This document shows positions 1 through 19,615 of a stretch of DNA of 64,000 nt, piece after piece. The notes under the pieces were generated by a model. It did no database searches. It was not told the origin of the DNA and saw nothing but the letters and a program-made list of their open reading frames with translations. Location of the stretch: contig MCFG01000169.1 in the NCBI GenBank assembly GCA_002104895.1, positions 1 through 64,000 on the forward strand, in the 5' to 3' direction. Position 1 is the first letter of the stretch, and the number at the start of each line of letters is the position of its first letter. Origin of the DNA: Anaeromyces robustus (lineage: Eukaryota; Neocallimastigomycota; Neocallimastigomycetes; Neocallimastigales; Neocallimastigaceae). Made by a program: the position numbers and the translations under genes.

Positions 1-234
1 CAAGATTGGGCGCCAATAATAAAATAAAAATAAAATAAAAATTATAATTTATTTTATTTTATTATAAATAAAAAAATTTTTTTTTTCTTTGCATTTTATA
101 TATATATATATGTTATTATTATTTGGAACAAATTTAATTCATTTGTTATTAATTTTCATCGCTGTTCTCGAAATGTTTCAATTATTATTTTTTCTTTTTT
201 TTTCTACTGTTAAAAATGTACTTATTTTCTTTTT

Positions 235-269
<35 letters not shown>

Positions 270-3200
270 TTTTTCATTCTATAATTTCCTTATTATTACC
301 AATTTATTAATTTCTGGCATTTATATCAATATTTTCTTTTTTTATCCCTTAAGATTGTTCATTTTTTATTTCTTTTATCATTTATAAACTTTAGATTTTT
401 CCAAAACTCAAAATTATTTAACCATTAAATGAAAAACAAAAGACATAAATAGTATATATATATATATATAAACCATAATATTAATACTTTTTTCCTTTTT
501 TTATAACAGTAATATTTTACCCAAAACTTTTCATTATTACTCATAAAATTATAAACATTTCTTCCATCATGATAAAATTATCATTTCTTTTTTTCGAATG
601 AGAACTTTTTTCTATATACATATATATATGACTTTTAGATATATTAATAATGATCGATCATTATTAAAATAGTTCCTTATAATCCATTATAAAATTTCAT
701 TATTATTATATATATTACAAAAAAAAAGATATAATGAAATTTTATATAAATAAATTACATCCATATATATTATATATACAGTATATTTTATGTTTGGAAT
801 AAGAAACTTATTTTATATTTGATCATTTATTGGTAAAAAAAAATAATAACTTTTTTTATTTTTACAATATAAATTTTATATTACATTAACATAAAACTTT
901 TTTTTTTCATTATTTTTTGGTGATTTTATTATTGATTTGATAAAAGTACCAATAAATTCAAATATTTTCAATATTCAATATGCAATTTTGATTATTTATT
1001 TCATCATTATTAATTGAAATAGTATTAATAATATATATTTTTTATTCTTGCTAATATCTTAAATAATCAATTTATTTCTTCATGCTTTTTTTTTTTCCTA
1101 TTTTTATTATATCTTCTTTTTTTCTTCATATATTGAATATATTTACCAATTAACCATAATGAAGTATATATAAAACTTCATTTTTTTTTATCACCATTAT
1201 TTCTAATAATATATTGTATTACAACATCAAAAAAAAATTTTTTTATTAATTATTACTAAAAGGGGGTTTTTGGATATATATATTTACAAGTTAAAATTTC
1301 CTTTTAGTAATTTAAAATTAACAAAAAAATTAAAAAAAGATGGTGAGGTGCACAAACATTTATTTAATAGAATATATCATAACAATTTTATTACTTTCTT
1401 CATATTTTTCTAAATTTTACTTAACTTAAAATTTTTAACATTTTAAAACAAATTACCATTTTCTAAAAATTTGTTTTTTTTTTCACCAAATTGTTTTTAC
1501 ATATTATTCTATATAATAAAAAATTAATTGCTTTTTTTCTTTATGATTATTGAAATCGATTATTACACTTCTATTGACAATATAAGAAAATTCTTGTTTA
1601 CAGAATTTATAATGTTTAGTTCATTTGTGTTACGATTAAGACATATATATGATTTTACAGGATGTATATCGATTTCTTTGTTTTTTACTATTTCATTTTT
1701 TTTCCTAACTAGTTCCAATTTCATATAAATATAATCATTAAAGTTCATTCATTTAATATATATTTATACCTTTGCTTTATTGATAAAAAGAAAAAAATAA
1801 TTAATTATATAATAAGTTATTATTATATATTATTTTAATATTAAAATTAATATTAAAATGATATATTAATTTTACTAATAATATTTTATTATTAGTAACA
1901 AACTATTAATATTTATTTTCCAATATTAATAAAAATAACTTATTAAGGCACAACTCGAAAAAAGAGAAAAACAATTTATACTCATCATAACAATTAATAT
2001 GATAGATAATTACTTTTCCTTTAATTTTAATATTAAAAAAAATAATGTGTTTTTCACTTTCATTCTACATTATAACTTTTTTACCTTAACAATATTATCT
2101 TTTTTTTTTTTTTTTATAAAATAAAGGAATATTATAATTTGTAAATATTTATATATATACATTAATAATACATAATATTAACGATTCCATTACAAATTAT
2201 TTATTAATTGAGAGTGAGTTTATATACTTTTTTTTTTCTTTCTTTCTTTTTTTTTTTTTTTACTTATTTTTATAGAATTCCATTTTTCATTTTTTTCTTT
2301 ATTTACATTTATTTATAAATTCTAATCATTAAAATATTACAATTTTTCTTCTTATACTTTTATTTCATTTTCAATTTCAATTTATCATTAATTTTTCCAT
2401 ATTTTTGATAATTATATTTTTTTTCCCAATTTAATATTATGATTCTTAGAATTTATTTTATTTATTATACTCAATGGAAAGCATCATTAATATTTATAGA
2501 GAATCACCTTCAATTTTTTTTAAAAAAAGAATATATACATTAATTAAAAACTATTTACAATGGTATTTGTTGGATAGGTTCTTTATAATATTTTTGATAA
2601 TTAAAAAGTAAAAAAAAATTCAATTAAAAAACAAATATTTTAAAACATTAATAACTAAATATTTTCCTTTTCTTATTATAATAATAATTATAAATAAAAA
2701 AATGAAATTATTTATATATATCAATATTTATAATTTAATTTTCACTATTCATTTCTTTTCGTTAATCTAATACTGGTTTATGTAAAATAAATATATTTTC
2801 TTTCTATATATCTATTACAAAAAAAAAAAAAGTATATTATTATACTATTGCTTTATATATATTATTTTCTAAAGAAAATTTTATATATATTTTAATTACT
2901 TTATATCTATTTTTTTTTTAAATTTAAATGATGAATATAATTAATATTCATCAAATTAAGTTTAAAAAAAATATATATATATTTCATTAATTCATTGCTA
3001 GTATTTTTTTGATATAATTGTTTAAATTTACTTTTATTTATTTCAATATTTATTACTATTATTATTATCTAAATAATTATTATTTATTATAATGATAATA
3101 ATTAAATATCTATATATTAAAAATAAATTAACAACTATATTCTATCTTTCTCCATATTGTATTGTTTTTTTTTATTTTATGTAATACTCTTATATTATTT

Positions 3201-6200
3201 ATTATTACTATAATTTTTTTACCATTATTTTATTTTATTCTATTTTGTTTTCTTTTTTTGAAACAAAGAAGAAAATTTTGTAAAGTTTTTGTTCTTTTTA
3301 TATTTTTTCTTATAAAACAAAAAAATAAACTATAAAAAGGAAAAACAAAAACAGTAAAAATAAATAATAATGATATAAACAAACTCCGATTTATTTATTA
3401 AATAATTTATCAAGATATATATATATAAAGTTTCTTTAATAATATTTTATTAAAATATTAATTAATGAATTAATGAAAAAGCTTCTAATTAAATATAATT
3501 ACTTTATATTAAAGTTTTAAGATTTAAAATAAAAAATTATATTATTATTTATTTATTCAATGAAATTTATGTAATGTCTGTCTGGGAAAAAAAAAAACAA
3601 ACTTTTTTTTTTAATATTAAAGACAATATTAATTAGTAATTTTTATATATAATAACTTTTAATATAATCATAAATATTATTAATAAATGAAGAGTTTAGT
3701 TTTTTTTTTTTAATTTTTAATTTTTAATTTAATTTAATTTAATTTAATTTATTATTATTTGTTTTTTTTTATCAATTAATTTATAATTCATTTGTGTAGG
3801 TTAAATTTAAGAATGAATTATTGATAGATTATGAAGAAACGTAATTAACTATTATATGAAAATTACTAGATAACAATTAATAATTTAATAGTTGAAGTTT
3901 ATTATTTTTAAGTGCTAATAATAATTGTAATATAAGTTCTTTCTTTTTTTTTTTTTTTTATTTTATTTTTATAATATATATAGAAATGAAAAACAAAACG
4001 TTTCAAAAGAAGTGAAAAAAAAAAAACGTGTATAAAGTTTAATTATATTAAAAAATTAGGTTATGTTAATTATTTTTTTATTATTTCTTGTGATAGAATA
4101 AACTTTTATATTTTTATTAAATTGTAATTATTAAATGTTTATATACAGATAGTTTAAAAAATAAAGTTATTTTAAAAATATATATATATACAACAAAAAA
4201 AATAAGTTTTATATTAAAAAAATTTTTTTTTTTATTTTTTAAAATATAATGCCACAAAAATTTAAACTTTTATTGTCTTTATGGAATCATGAGTAACAAA
4301 TAATATTTGAAAAATTATTGTCTTTTATATATTAATAAATATAAATAATATATATATTATTATTATAACTTACTTATTTTCATAATTAATAAAAATATTC
4401 TATAAAAATATATATATATATAAAATTGTCTTTTATATATATTAAAATTAGTATTGAATATTATCAATTAATATGTATAGAATATTTAATTATACAAATA
4501 TTAATTATATAATTTGTATTAATAAATTCTATTCATTTGTTTTTATATATTATATTTTTATTATATATTTAAACTGTTCCATTAATTTGTAACAATTACT
4601 TAAAAATAATTTATATTTTATAAATATTTGATTTTTTATTTTTATATAATAAAAATAAAGTCAAATATTTTTAAATGATATATCAATTTAGTATAGTTAA
4701 TAAATAAAATAATTTGGATAAAGAAGAATTATCAAAAATACAATAATTAATAATAAATATATAAAAGTATAAATTATAGATTAATAATTTAACATTCCAA
4801 AAAGTTATTGAACACATTTTTTTTTATAATTTATTTAACTAAATTACAAGATTTTTTAATCCATTAATTAATATATATATATAAAAACATTGAGCAATTG
4901 TTAAAAAAAATATAATAATAGTGTACATAGTGTACTATTTTTCTTTTTGGTTATTTGGTTGAATTTAATATAAAGAATTTTTTTTATAGTTTTTTTTATA
5001 GATTATTCAAAGTTTGTTAGATAATTTAATATATATATTTATGATAATTATAAAATATAAATAAATTTTATAACTATAATTATGTGTAAGTGTAATAAGA
5101 CAAACTAACAAACAGACAAAAAAAATGTAATGTTAAAGGTGTTTTTTTAAATTTTTATTACAAAAACTTTTATGGTTTTTTTATATCCTGTTAAAAATTT
5201 TTTATTAATATTTATATATAAAATATTATAACAACAATTATTAAAATAATAATTATAAATTATATATTTATTTTTATTTTATAAATAGTATTATATTAAT
5301 ATATATTGTAGTATTTATTTAGATATAGTATTTAATTATTATTTAATAAATATTGTAATTTAAATTTTTTGATGTCACAGTCACAATTTAAGAAATAATA
5401 TCTGTAACATATGAGTATTTTTTATTAAAATTAAAAAATTTATATAAATTAATTTATTTTATTATTTATTGAATTTATTATTAAATATATATAAAATATA
5501 ATATATCACTATAATTAATTTTATTGAATAAAATGAAATATAAATATAAATATAAATAGATTAATAAAATATATGTAAATAATATATATATATATATTTT
5601 TTTTTTTAAAGTTTTTTTTATATACTTCTTTCTTTTTTTATTATTTTATATTAAATTATTGAATATTTCAATTTAGTTATCTTTCTTTTTTTTACTATTT
5701 TATATTAAATTATTGAATATTTCAATTTAGTTATTAACTATTGACCAATTCTTTTATTTAAATATATATATATCATATAATATTTCATATTATGCTTATA
5801 ATATACGATTATAAATATAATTTCTTATGTTAATTAACATAGATAAATATCACAAAACTAACATTAATTTACAATTAATAGCTATAAATGTAATTAATAT
5901 TTTTCTATTAAAGAAAAGAATATAGAATCTAAACAAAAATATTGTTTAAGTTTTTCTTATTTTTTTATTCTTTTTTATTAATTGTTATATGTTGTAAATG
6001 TAATACAATAATACTACTATTTAAATAAAATGAAATAAAACTAAAGAAAAAAATGTATATTTTAATAAATAATTATATAATTAAATCAATTAATTATATA
6101 TATATGGAAAAAATTTTTTTTCCTGTATATTTTAATGAAATTCCTAATTTTATTGGCTAAAAAATTAAATTAAAGTTAAGTTTTAAATTGATAATGTATG

Positions 6201-7170
6201 AAACTAATTATAAAATGAAAAAAAAAGAAGTGATAGAAATAAAATATGATATTATGATATTTTGATATTATTATATCTTTAATATACTTTAAACATTTTT
6301 TAAAAATTCTTTATTTATTTTCTAATTATTATTTGGTGATATTCCTTTTTTTTTTTTTTAAATAATTCAATAAAAATAATTATTAGAATGTATTGAAATT
6401 TTTAATTTATATATAGAATATAAAATATATAGTATATTAATTATTTCTCATAATTTACATAATATTTTATGCAGTCAATATAAATTTATTATAGGATTCT
6501 GGATAAATATTTAATACATAAAATTCAATGTTTTTTTTTTTTTTTTTTATGTAAAATAAAATATCATTCATATTCAATTAATCAATTTGAATATACATTA
6601 AATAAAAAAAATAGTAGTTAAAACCTTTTTTTTTCTTTTCTTCTTAATTCAATATTTCTTGTAACATATCATTGGAAGTTATATATATACTATATTTATT
6701 CATAAAAAAAGAAATAAGAGTAATTAAAAACAGAATTAAATATCAATAAAAACATATATAAGGATAAATAGTTTAACAAAAATAATAGATTAATTTATAA
6801 TTTTCATTTAGATAAAGGTAATTATATATAATTATAAAATTAACCTTAACATATAATAATTTTTAAATAACATTATCCTTGATAAAAATTATATATATTA
6901 TAATATCTAATAATTTCATTATATATATATTATCTTTTTTATTTTTATATAATTATTATTTATGATTTATTCATTTATAATACATAAAATGTATACTTGA
7001 TATTATTAATAAAATTAATTTAGTTTTTATTTTATATATATATATATATAATTTTAAAAAAGATTTATTATTAAAACCATTCAACTGCCATAACATAACT
7101 TACAATTTAAAAGTAGAATTGTTATTTTTAATTCCATTTATTTTAAATAGAAATAATTAATATTACCAAA
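1..7170. other. AT-rich gene-free region
   Basis: I found no supportable gene on either strand. The stretch holds poly(T)/poly(A) runs (for example near 240-265 and 6530-6548), AT dinucleotide runs and short imperfect repeats. Open frames here are short and made of Phe, Leu, Ile and Tyr codons, as expected of random AT-rich DNA. No tRNA-like T-loop or rRNA segment was noticed. The first 16 bases are locally GC-richer and may be the edge of a feature lying outside the window. Confidence 0.6.
5630..5735. repeat. 54-bp tandem duplication, two copies
   Basis: Two adjacent copies of a unit containing TATTAAATTATTGAATATTT sit at a 54-bp period (TATATTAAAT at 5647 and 5701). They differ at only a few positions in the T-rich part. 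The region is non-coding and no function is suggested. Confidence 0.8.
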
Positions 7171-11492
<4,322 letters not shown>

Positions 11493-12315
11493 ACATAATA
11501 ATAATAATTTATGTCATATATTATTTTATTTATATACCATAGAGAGAAAAAAAAATATAATTGTAAATAAAACAAAAAACAAAAAAAAAAGTTAGATAAT
11601 ATAAATATTATTTATTTAAAATTTTTAAATAAAAAAACAACTTTTTTTTTATTTTAGTGATTATTAAAAAGAACTAATTATTTTTTATTCATTTAAAATT
11701 ATATTTTAATAATTTATTTAATAAAAATTGTAAACTTGTGATATATTGAGAAGAATTTTTTTTTTTTTATAATTATTTATAACTATAATATTAAAATTGA
11801 AATAATTATGTTTTAAAATATTAAAAGTTTTTATATATAAGTTTTAAAAATAATAAAAGATATATAATCATAATAGTAATAATTATGATAATATTATTTA
11901 TAAGGGACAGAATGTTTTTTTTTTTTTTTTTAAGTATTTCTTTTTTTCGTGATTTATATTCAATAAAAATATAATAGCTAAAATTATTATAATTATAGTT
12001 TATATATAATAATAACATAAAAGAATTAATACAAATATTTATAGATATATATTTAAGAAAGTGAAAAAATTTTTTTATTTTATTATTTTTTTTTTTTTAG
12101 AAAATTCGTTAAATTGAAATTTTGTAATTATTGATTATTATAAAATTTCTAATATATAGTTTTTTTAATATGGGAGTATTATTATGGATAAAATAATGAA
12201 AATTTAATTTGATTTATTATATTTATATTTATAAATGAATTATTATTAATATAATATTTATATAATATTAAGTCTTTATACTAATGACGTAAAAAAATAA
12301 ATATTAACAATAATT

Positions 12316-12350
<35 letters not shown>

Positions 12351-12735
12351 AAAATAAGAAAAATTACTTTGTTTTTAAATTTTTTGAAAAACAAAAGGAA
12401 TTTTTTATAATATAAAAAATTCAAAATAAAATTAAAAACTATATTAAAAAATAAATATAAATATAAGTATAAATGTAAAAATAAAATTAAAAACTATATT
12501 GAAAAATAAATATAAATATAAATGTAAAAATAAAATAAGATATATATAATAAATAATATTAAATTTTAACAATTGTTTTTATTATTATAAGAAAACAAAA
12601 AAAAAGAAATAAAAAAAAAAAAAAAAGAATAAAAGTCAGTCGAGAAATTTGGAGATGAAGTTAGAACTTTGAAACATCAATATTTTTTTTAGACTAGAAA
12701 TTTTATTATTAAAATTTACTTATATTATTTTTAAG
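11493..12735. other. AT-rich spacer
   Basis: No gene is supported. The spacer contains a long AT dinucleotide run near 12320-12345 and a two-copy 55-bp tandem duplication at about 12424-12534. The last 110 bp, before the small membrane-protein gene, are slightly less AT-rich and probably hold its promoter and leader. Confidence 0.55.
12424..12534. repeat. 55-bp tandem duplication, two copies
   Basis: The segment ATTAAAAACTATATT begins at 12431 and again at 12486, with similar sequence around it. Non-coding. Confidence 0.75.
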
Positions 12736-13109
12736 ATGAGTTTCCTTAATAATGATTATAATAAAACACTTAAGGAAGTTTTAAAAAAAAATCCATATTT
12801 TTCGGTACCACAAGGGTTATCAAACCTATTATTAAGAAAAATATCAAGGATTTTAGGTTATATATAATTTTTCTTTTTTTTTTTTTTTTTTTTTTCTTTT
12901 TTTTTTTGTCTGTTTTCTTTTATTATCAATTTAATTTTTGAAATTGTAAAACATATATATCCACTTTTCCTTTCTATTTCCTTGTAGGTACTACATTAAC
13001 AATTTATTATAATTATACAAGGATACAAGGATATTTTTTACTAATATGTATTGTCCATATTTTAATCAATTCTATATTAATATTTTTATTATATACATTA
13101 TTTATGTAA
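12736..13109 (+). CDS. Small membrane protein, 80 residues (2 exons)
   Basis: Exon 1 (12736-12856) and exon 2 (12988-13109) join in frame across a 131-bp intron with donor GTTATA and a T-rich acceptor ending CTTGTAG. The product starts MSFLNNDYNKTLKEVLKKN, has a short basic stretch (LLRKISRILG), and ends with about 25 hydrophobic residues (FLLICIVHILINSILIFLLY) finishing LFM. A weaker hydrophobic segment lies around TTLTIYYNY. I do not recognise the family. The N-terminal half is hydrophilic and there is no obvious signal peptide, so it is probably held by one or two membrane spans. Support comes from the kept frame, the clean splice signals and a pocket of base composition richer than the flanks; being short, it needs transcript support. 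Confidence 0.6.
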
Positions 13110-14477
13110 TAATATTTTAAAAAATATTCATATATATTATTATTATTATTAATTATTTTTTTTTATAATTATTGTTATTATTAAATATTATTAATGCGCT
13201 GTAATAAAGATATGACAACAAATAATATTGCTTTTTTACTAATATTATATGAGAAAAAAAAATACATATATTCATTATAGTATAGTTAATACGATATTAA
13301 TTCTTTTAGTTATAATTTATTATTATTTATAAACACTTCCTTTTTTTTATTATTCTTACTACATGTCACATATTTTTTTATTGGAAATCTAATCATATAA
13401 AGAAAGTTTATATAATTTATATATTAATAAGAAAAAAAAAAAGATAAAAATATAATCCTATTATAATATATTAAATAAAAACAAATAATCTTGATAATAT
13501 TTACAAAAAATTTATTTATAGATATAATATTATAATTAAAATAATAATAATAATTTATTTTTCATATTTAATGCTTTTTTTTATTATATAAATTATAAAT
13601 TTAATATATAAGATTTTATTTATTAATCTATATTATAAAATAATTATCTTTTCTTTCTTTTTTTATTATTATAAAATATAAAATATATCTAATATTTTTT
13701 AATTAAATTGTTCTTATTAAGAATATTTAATATACTAACGAGTAATTAATTTAATCATAATTTTAATTTTTTTCTTATATATATAAAGTTTTTTTTTTAA
13801 ATCCAAATTATGTAAATTGATTATATTTAATATTAATTAATATAATATACCAATATTTTATAATTAATAGGAATTTTAGTTTTCTTTTTTATTTATAGTC
13901 TTTTTTGTCATAACTTATTTCTAAAACAAGAAATTAATTTTTTATGTATTTTCATATATAAATTGAAACAAAACAAAATAAAATAAAATAAAATAAAATA
14001 AAATAAAATAAAACTATTTTATTATCTTTACATATTCTTAAATTAAAAAAAAAAGTAAATTGTTTAATTAAATTTAAAGTTTTAAATTAAAAAATTTAAT
14101 ACAAACAAAAAAAAAAAAAAAAAAACTTGTTTATGTATTATAATATTATAATATGTAGTATAATATGTATTAATGTAAAGAATCAAATAATAATATTTTA
14201 TAATGAAAAAAAATTAGATTTTTTTTTTTTAAAATAACAATAATATAAAAATTGTTCCTAATCTTTATTATATATAAAATATTTTTTATTATAGAATATT
14301 TATTAAATGCTTTGTTTATGGTAGATATGATATTTTAGATATTTTAAATTTTTATTTTTATTATTTTATATATAAATGATAAATGATTTATATATTTAAT
14401 TATCATATAGATATTTTTATTTATGTACTTTCTACAAAAAAAATGGACTTAATTTTTATTACTATTGTAATAATAAA

Positions 14478-14682
<205 letters not shown>

Positions 14683-16858
14683 AACATATATAAAATATTA
14701 AATATTTTATATATGTTTTTTTTTATTTTTTAATTTTTTAATTTGTTGTTGAGTTACACAATATAGATAATTCAAAATATTTAGCCAACCAAATTTCAGT
14801 ATGAAAATTTATCCATTTAAGATTGTTGATTTTATTTATTTAATTTGTTTATTTTGATTATTTAAATTAATCTATAATTTATTTATTTTTTATTAATTTA
14901 TTTATTTATTTTTAATTTTTATGTTTTTTTTATTAATTGATCTTTTTTTTTTTTTAGTGTTGTTTGAAAGAAAACAATAAAAATATCATATGATAATAAT
15001 ATATTATATAATAATAATATTTATAATAATTAAAATAACAATAATTATAGTAATTAATAAATTAAAAAATGATAATAAATAATAAAAAAATAATAAATAA
15101 TATATAATAATTGATAATAATGAATAATATATTATAATTGATAATATTAAAGAAAAAGTAACAATTATAGAAAACAAAAAACAACAATAATAATAATTAT
15201 ATTAATGTAAAAAAACCCATCTCTTTTCTAAAAAAATAAAAAGCAAACTAATACATTTTAACAGCTATGTTATATTCAATATTTGAATAAGATTTACTAA
15301 ATAAAGATTTGAGAAGATGGTGAAGATATAGATATATAGATCAATATTTACTAATATACGATATTTTATTAGTACCTGGATTAAAAATTTTAGGAATAAT
15401 ATTAGGAAATATTATGACATATATAAGAAATAAACTATATAATTTTCATGCCATAGCCAAATATTAGTTTACACTTTTAATTATTTAATTGTTAAATTAT
15501 TATTTTGTTCTATATTATATATAATATTTTTATCTTATTCATATATAATTATATTTTTATATATTTAGTTTATTTGGCTTCTCTCTTTTTTTCATTTTTA
15601 CTTTTTATGTATCATCAATTATTCTCGAAATATTAAATTCTAGATATTTAAAATAAGTTATATTATATATTAATGAAATATAGTATTATATAACATTTAA
15701 ATTCTATATCCATGAAGTATAATATTTAAAATAATAATACAATGCTGATACTTTTTGTATAATTTTATTTAATTTAAACTCATTCATGGTTTATATATTA
15801 CATATATAATATGTATTGAAGATAATACATTTTTTTTATTATGTTATTTATATAAGCAGTTATATAAAATAAATTTTTATATAATAAAAATTATATATTA
15901 AATATATTTATTTACTTATTGTATTTTAATATTTGATAAGAAACTATCTATATTGAAAATTATTCATTGTTAGCAGTCCTTTAGTATTTTAAAAAAAAAA
16001 AAAAAGAAAATCTTATAAAGTTCGCTTTATTAAAAGGTAAAGTTAAAAAAAAAAAACAAAAACAAAAAAAAAATTTAAAATTAAATTATTTGATAAATTA
16101 AAGGAAATTAAAAATTTAAAATTATTAAAATAAAAAGATCAAATTTAATTTATTAAATTTATATATATTATAGTATATTATAATATATTATAATAAAATA
16201 ATGATTTATTTTATATTAAATCTTACGTGTACCTATTTCCAAAAAAGGAATAATAAGTAAAATATTGATTTTGGAAAACCAAAGAAAAAAATTTACTACA
16301 TTAATGTATACATTATTGAGATAGAAATGATTAGAAAAAAATTAATATAATTTTAATGATAATCAAATATATGTATCATAATATATTAAAAATAAATTAT
16401 GAATAAATTTATTTCTATTAAAAATATAAACAAATAAACAAAGTAGAAAAAAAAAAAAAAAAATCAATATTAATAATATAACTGAAAAAAACAACAAAAA
16501 AAAGTTTAAAATAAAAATAAAATAAAAAAAAAACAACCATTTAAATATTAAATATTATAACAACGGATTAATTATATTATAAATCTTTAAAATATTATTT
16601 ATTATTTATAATTTATTATTTATAATTTATGATTTATTATTTATTATTTATTATTTTATACAATTTGAATATTTATATTTATATGCAGTGTACTTTTTTT
16701 TTTTTTTAAACTATTTTAGAAATATAGAATATTGTTTGTTATTATTATAATAATATGTTCAATACAATTTATTCATTTGTTTATCTACTTTTTATTGTAT
16801 ATATTTTCTACCAATAATTTAATTAGAATTTATTAAAAAAAGAAAAAAAACATTAATA

Positions 16859-16909
16859 ATAATATAAAATAAGGACATTAATTTCATTTATGTCCTTATT
16901 TTATATTAT
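16859..16909. other. Perfect 20-bp inverted repeat with an 11-nt loop
   Basis: The left arm (16859-16878, ending AAGGACAT) is exactly complementary to the right arm (16890-16909, starting ATGTCCTT). It lies in non-coding DNA more than 2.7 kb from the nearest gene. It could be a foldback remnant of a small transposon or a hairpin transcript; no terminal repeats or target duplication were recognised. Confidence 0.7.
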
Positions 16910-17743
16910 AATGGTCATAATGATTATGAATTATAAGTAATATAATTAATAATAATAATAATAATAATTAATAATAATATTTTTTTTAATTATTTTATCA
17001 TCTTATTCAATCTTATTAAAATTTTCTGTTCTATTTCTAATTCTTTATATTATTAATAATTAATTTTTATAGTATTAATAATTATAATAGTTGTATAAAA
17101 TAAATAATAATAAAATATTATTAATTATTAATTGTTATTAAAATTAGTAATTAATAAGTTTAAAAAGTAAAAAAAAAAAAAAAAAAAAATTAAAAAAGTC
17201 TCCATTTTTTTCTTTTTCTTTTTTTTTCCTTTTTATATATATAAATATTCATTATTTATGACTAATTTTAATAATATTTCATTTTTATAATAATAAATAA
17301 TAATATTTATTTAATAGAAAATAGAATAAAGATAATAAATAATAATAATTATAATATTTATTTTATATTCATTTTATAGAATATAGAATACAGATAATAA
17401 ATAATACTATTAATACTATTTCATTTTGTTGAAGAAAATAGAAGAACTTTCTTTATTTATAAAGTAATACTTAAATTAATAATTAATAAATAATTATTAA
17501 ATATAGATATATTTCTTTTTAAAGTTCTAAAAGGGACATTACTTTAAGTTTGGATTGATAATAATTATTAATTAATTAATGAGTAATTTATTATTATTAT
17601 ATATAAAAAGTATCCACAAATTCTAATTATATTATTTCCTGTATTTTATAATGTAAATTATTAAATCTAAAACTTAAATTGGCAGTGCATTTTGATTATT
17701 AATAAATAATGGTATTAAAAGTATATTTACTTCTTTAACAAAA

Positions 17744-17774
<31 letters not shown>

Positions 17775-19615
17775 TTAATAAATAATAATTATCAGAATTA
17801 TTAATTTAACTTTTATAAATAAAGATTGTGTGACATGTTGTGACAACAACATTAGCATAAGGAAAAAGAAATAACTAGATAATGAAATGAATATAATAAC
17901 TTATAATAACATATGAAAACATTGTATTTATTGGTAATAATAAATAAATAAATATAAATAAGTAAATAAATGAATGTAAATAAGTAAATAAATATAAATA
18001 AGTAAATAAATAGTAATTATTAATTCTATAAATAATCTTAAAAAATATTTTGATTTCTTTGTATGTCTTTTTTTTTTTTTTTTTTTTTTTTAATATTTAA
18101 TTTTTACCAAATATGTTATTTAAAAAAAAGTATTTAAAAAAAAAGTTTAATTAATCTTATTTATTTTATTTATTTATTTATTTATTTATTATTTTTTTTT
18201 TCATTATTCTTAATATATAAAATAGAATTTTTTTTTTATTTTTAACACATAAATAAAAAGGTTTACGTTTTACCCATCTTTATTTATTTTTACTTTTTAT
18301 TTTTTTAATTTTAATTTCTTTTTTTTCTGTTTCTGTAATGCTAATATATTATATATAATATTATATAATACAATACAATACAATACAAAACTATCAAATT
18401 ATAATGAAGTGGAATAAATTATATATAAATATTTACAGCTATTAATTAATTAAACTTTTTTTTTATTATTAATTTTTATTTTTTGTAATATAAATTCAAA
18501 TAAACTTCAATATATAATTGGTATATATTTATTATTAATTTTGAATATATTCAATTTATTTATTTTCTAATCAATTCTTTACTATGGAACAACTCTTATT
18601 ATTTTTCTATTAAATATTAATATATTTTGATTATAATATGTAATATATAAAATATATATAAAAATGTTGATTTTAATTTAAATATATGGTAATTAATAAA
18701 TAAAACGTGAAGGGATAAACCATAGAAAGGATTAGTAAAAAGAAAAAAAAAATTTTTTTTTCATATTACATATTTAATAATAATGTATTAAAAATTGTTA
18801 ATAATTAGAATATTTTATTAAACTATATAAAAAATATTTAATGATATATAAAATTTTTATTATGAATGTAATTATATATATATTAGTATATATTAATTTT
18901 TTATATTAAAAAAAAAAAAATAATAAAGAATTGATAGAAATTTTTATTCAATAATAAATAGATAAATGATTTAATTTGAATATATATATCAATATATTAA
19001 ATAAATTTAATATATTCTATTGTATATTATATATTATAATATATAATATATTACAATATATCTATCATATATATTTAATTTAAACTTTAAATTTTTAATA
19101 ATTACTTTTTATAATATATTATTTAATGGATTCTTTATACTTATTATTTATATATTATTAAATATAATATAATATAATATTAAAAAAATATTATTAAAAA
19201 ATAAATGAATAGTTAAATAAATCAATAAATAAAAAAAAAATTTTTTTTTTTTCCATTTTATTCTATTTCATCAAATTTTTATATTAATTATTAATAAATT
19301 AATAGAAATTTAATTCTAAAAATTTTTTACTATTTAAAGAAGATATTTGTCCTTTCTTTTCACTTTTTTCTCATCACATTTAATAATTTATATTTTTAAA
19401 CTATATTTAATTAAAGCTTTTTTATAAAGTTATTTTAAAAAAAAAAAAGAATACTATTTTCTTTTTTATTATAAAATTAATTAGTTAAAAAATAAAAATA
19501 TACCATATATAATAAATATACCATATTTATTATTTAATTTAATTTATTTAAAACTTGTATAATATTATTTATTTATTAAAGTTTTTTTTTTTTGAATAAA
19601 GAATAATAAACAAAA

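Noticed and set aside
1-16. GC-richer TGGGCGCC at the left edge, which could be read as a primer-binding-like motif on the minus strand
   Set aside because: Too short and at the border; no flanking repeat is visible.
1528-1748. Overlapping 60-66 codon frames on both strands
   Set aside because: Random AT-rich frames; no composition change, motif or splice partner.
15371-15467. Short frame reading VPGLKILGIILGN... vaguely like part of the 80-residue membrane protein
   Set aside because: Similarity is limited to a few hydrophobic residues in AT-rich DNA and no start or splice structure supports it.
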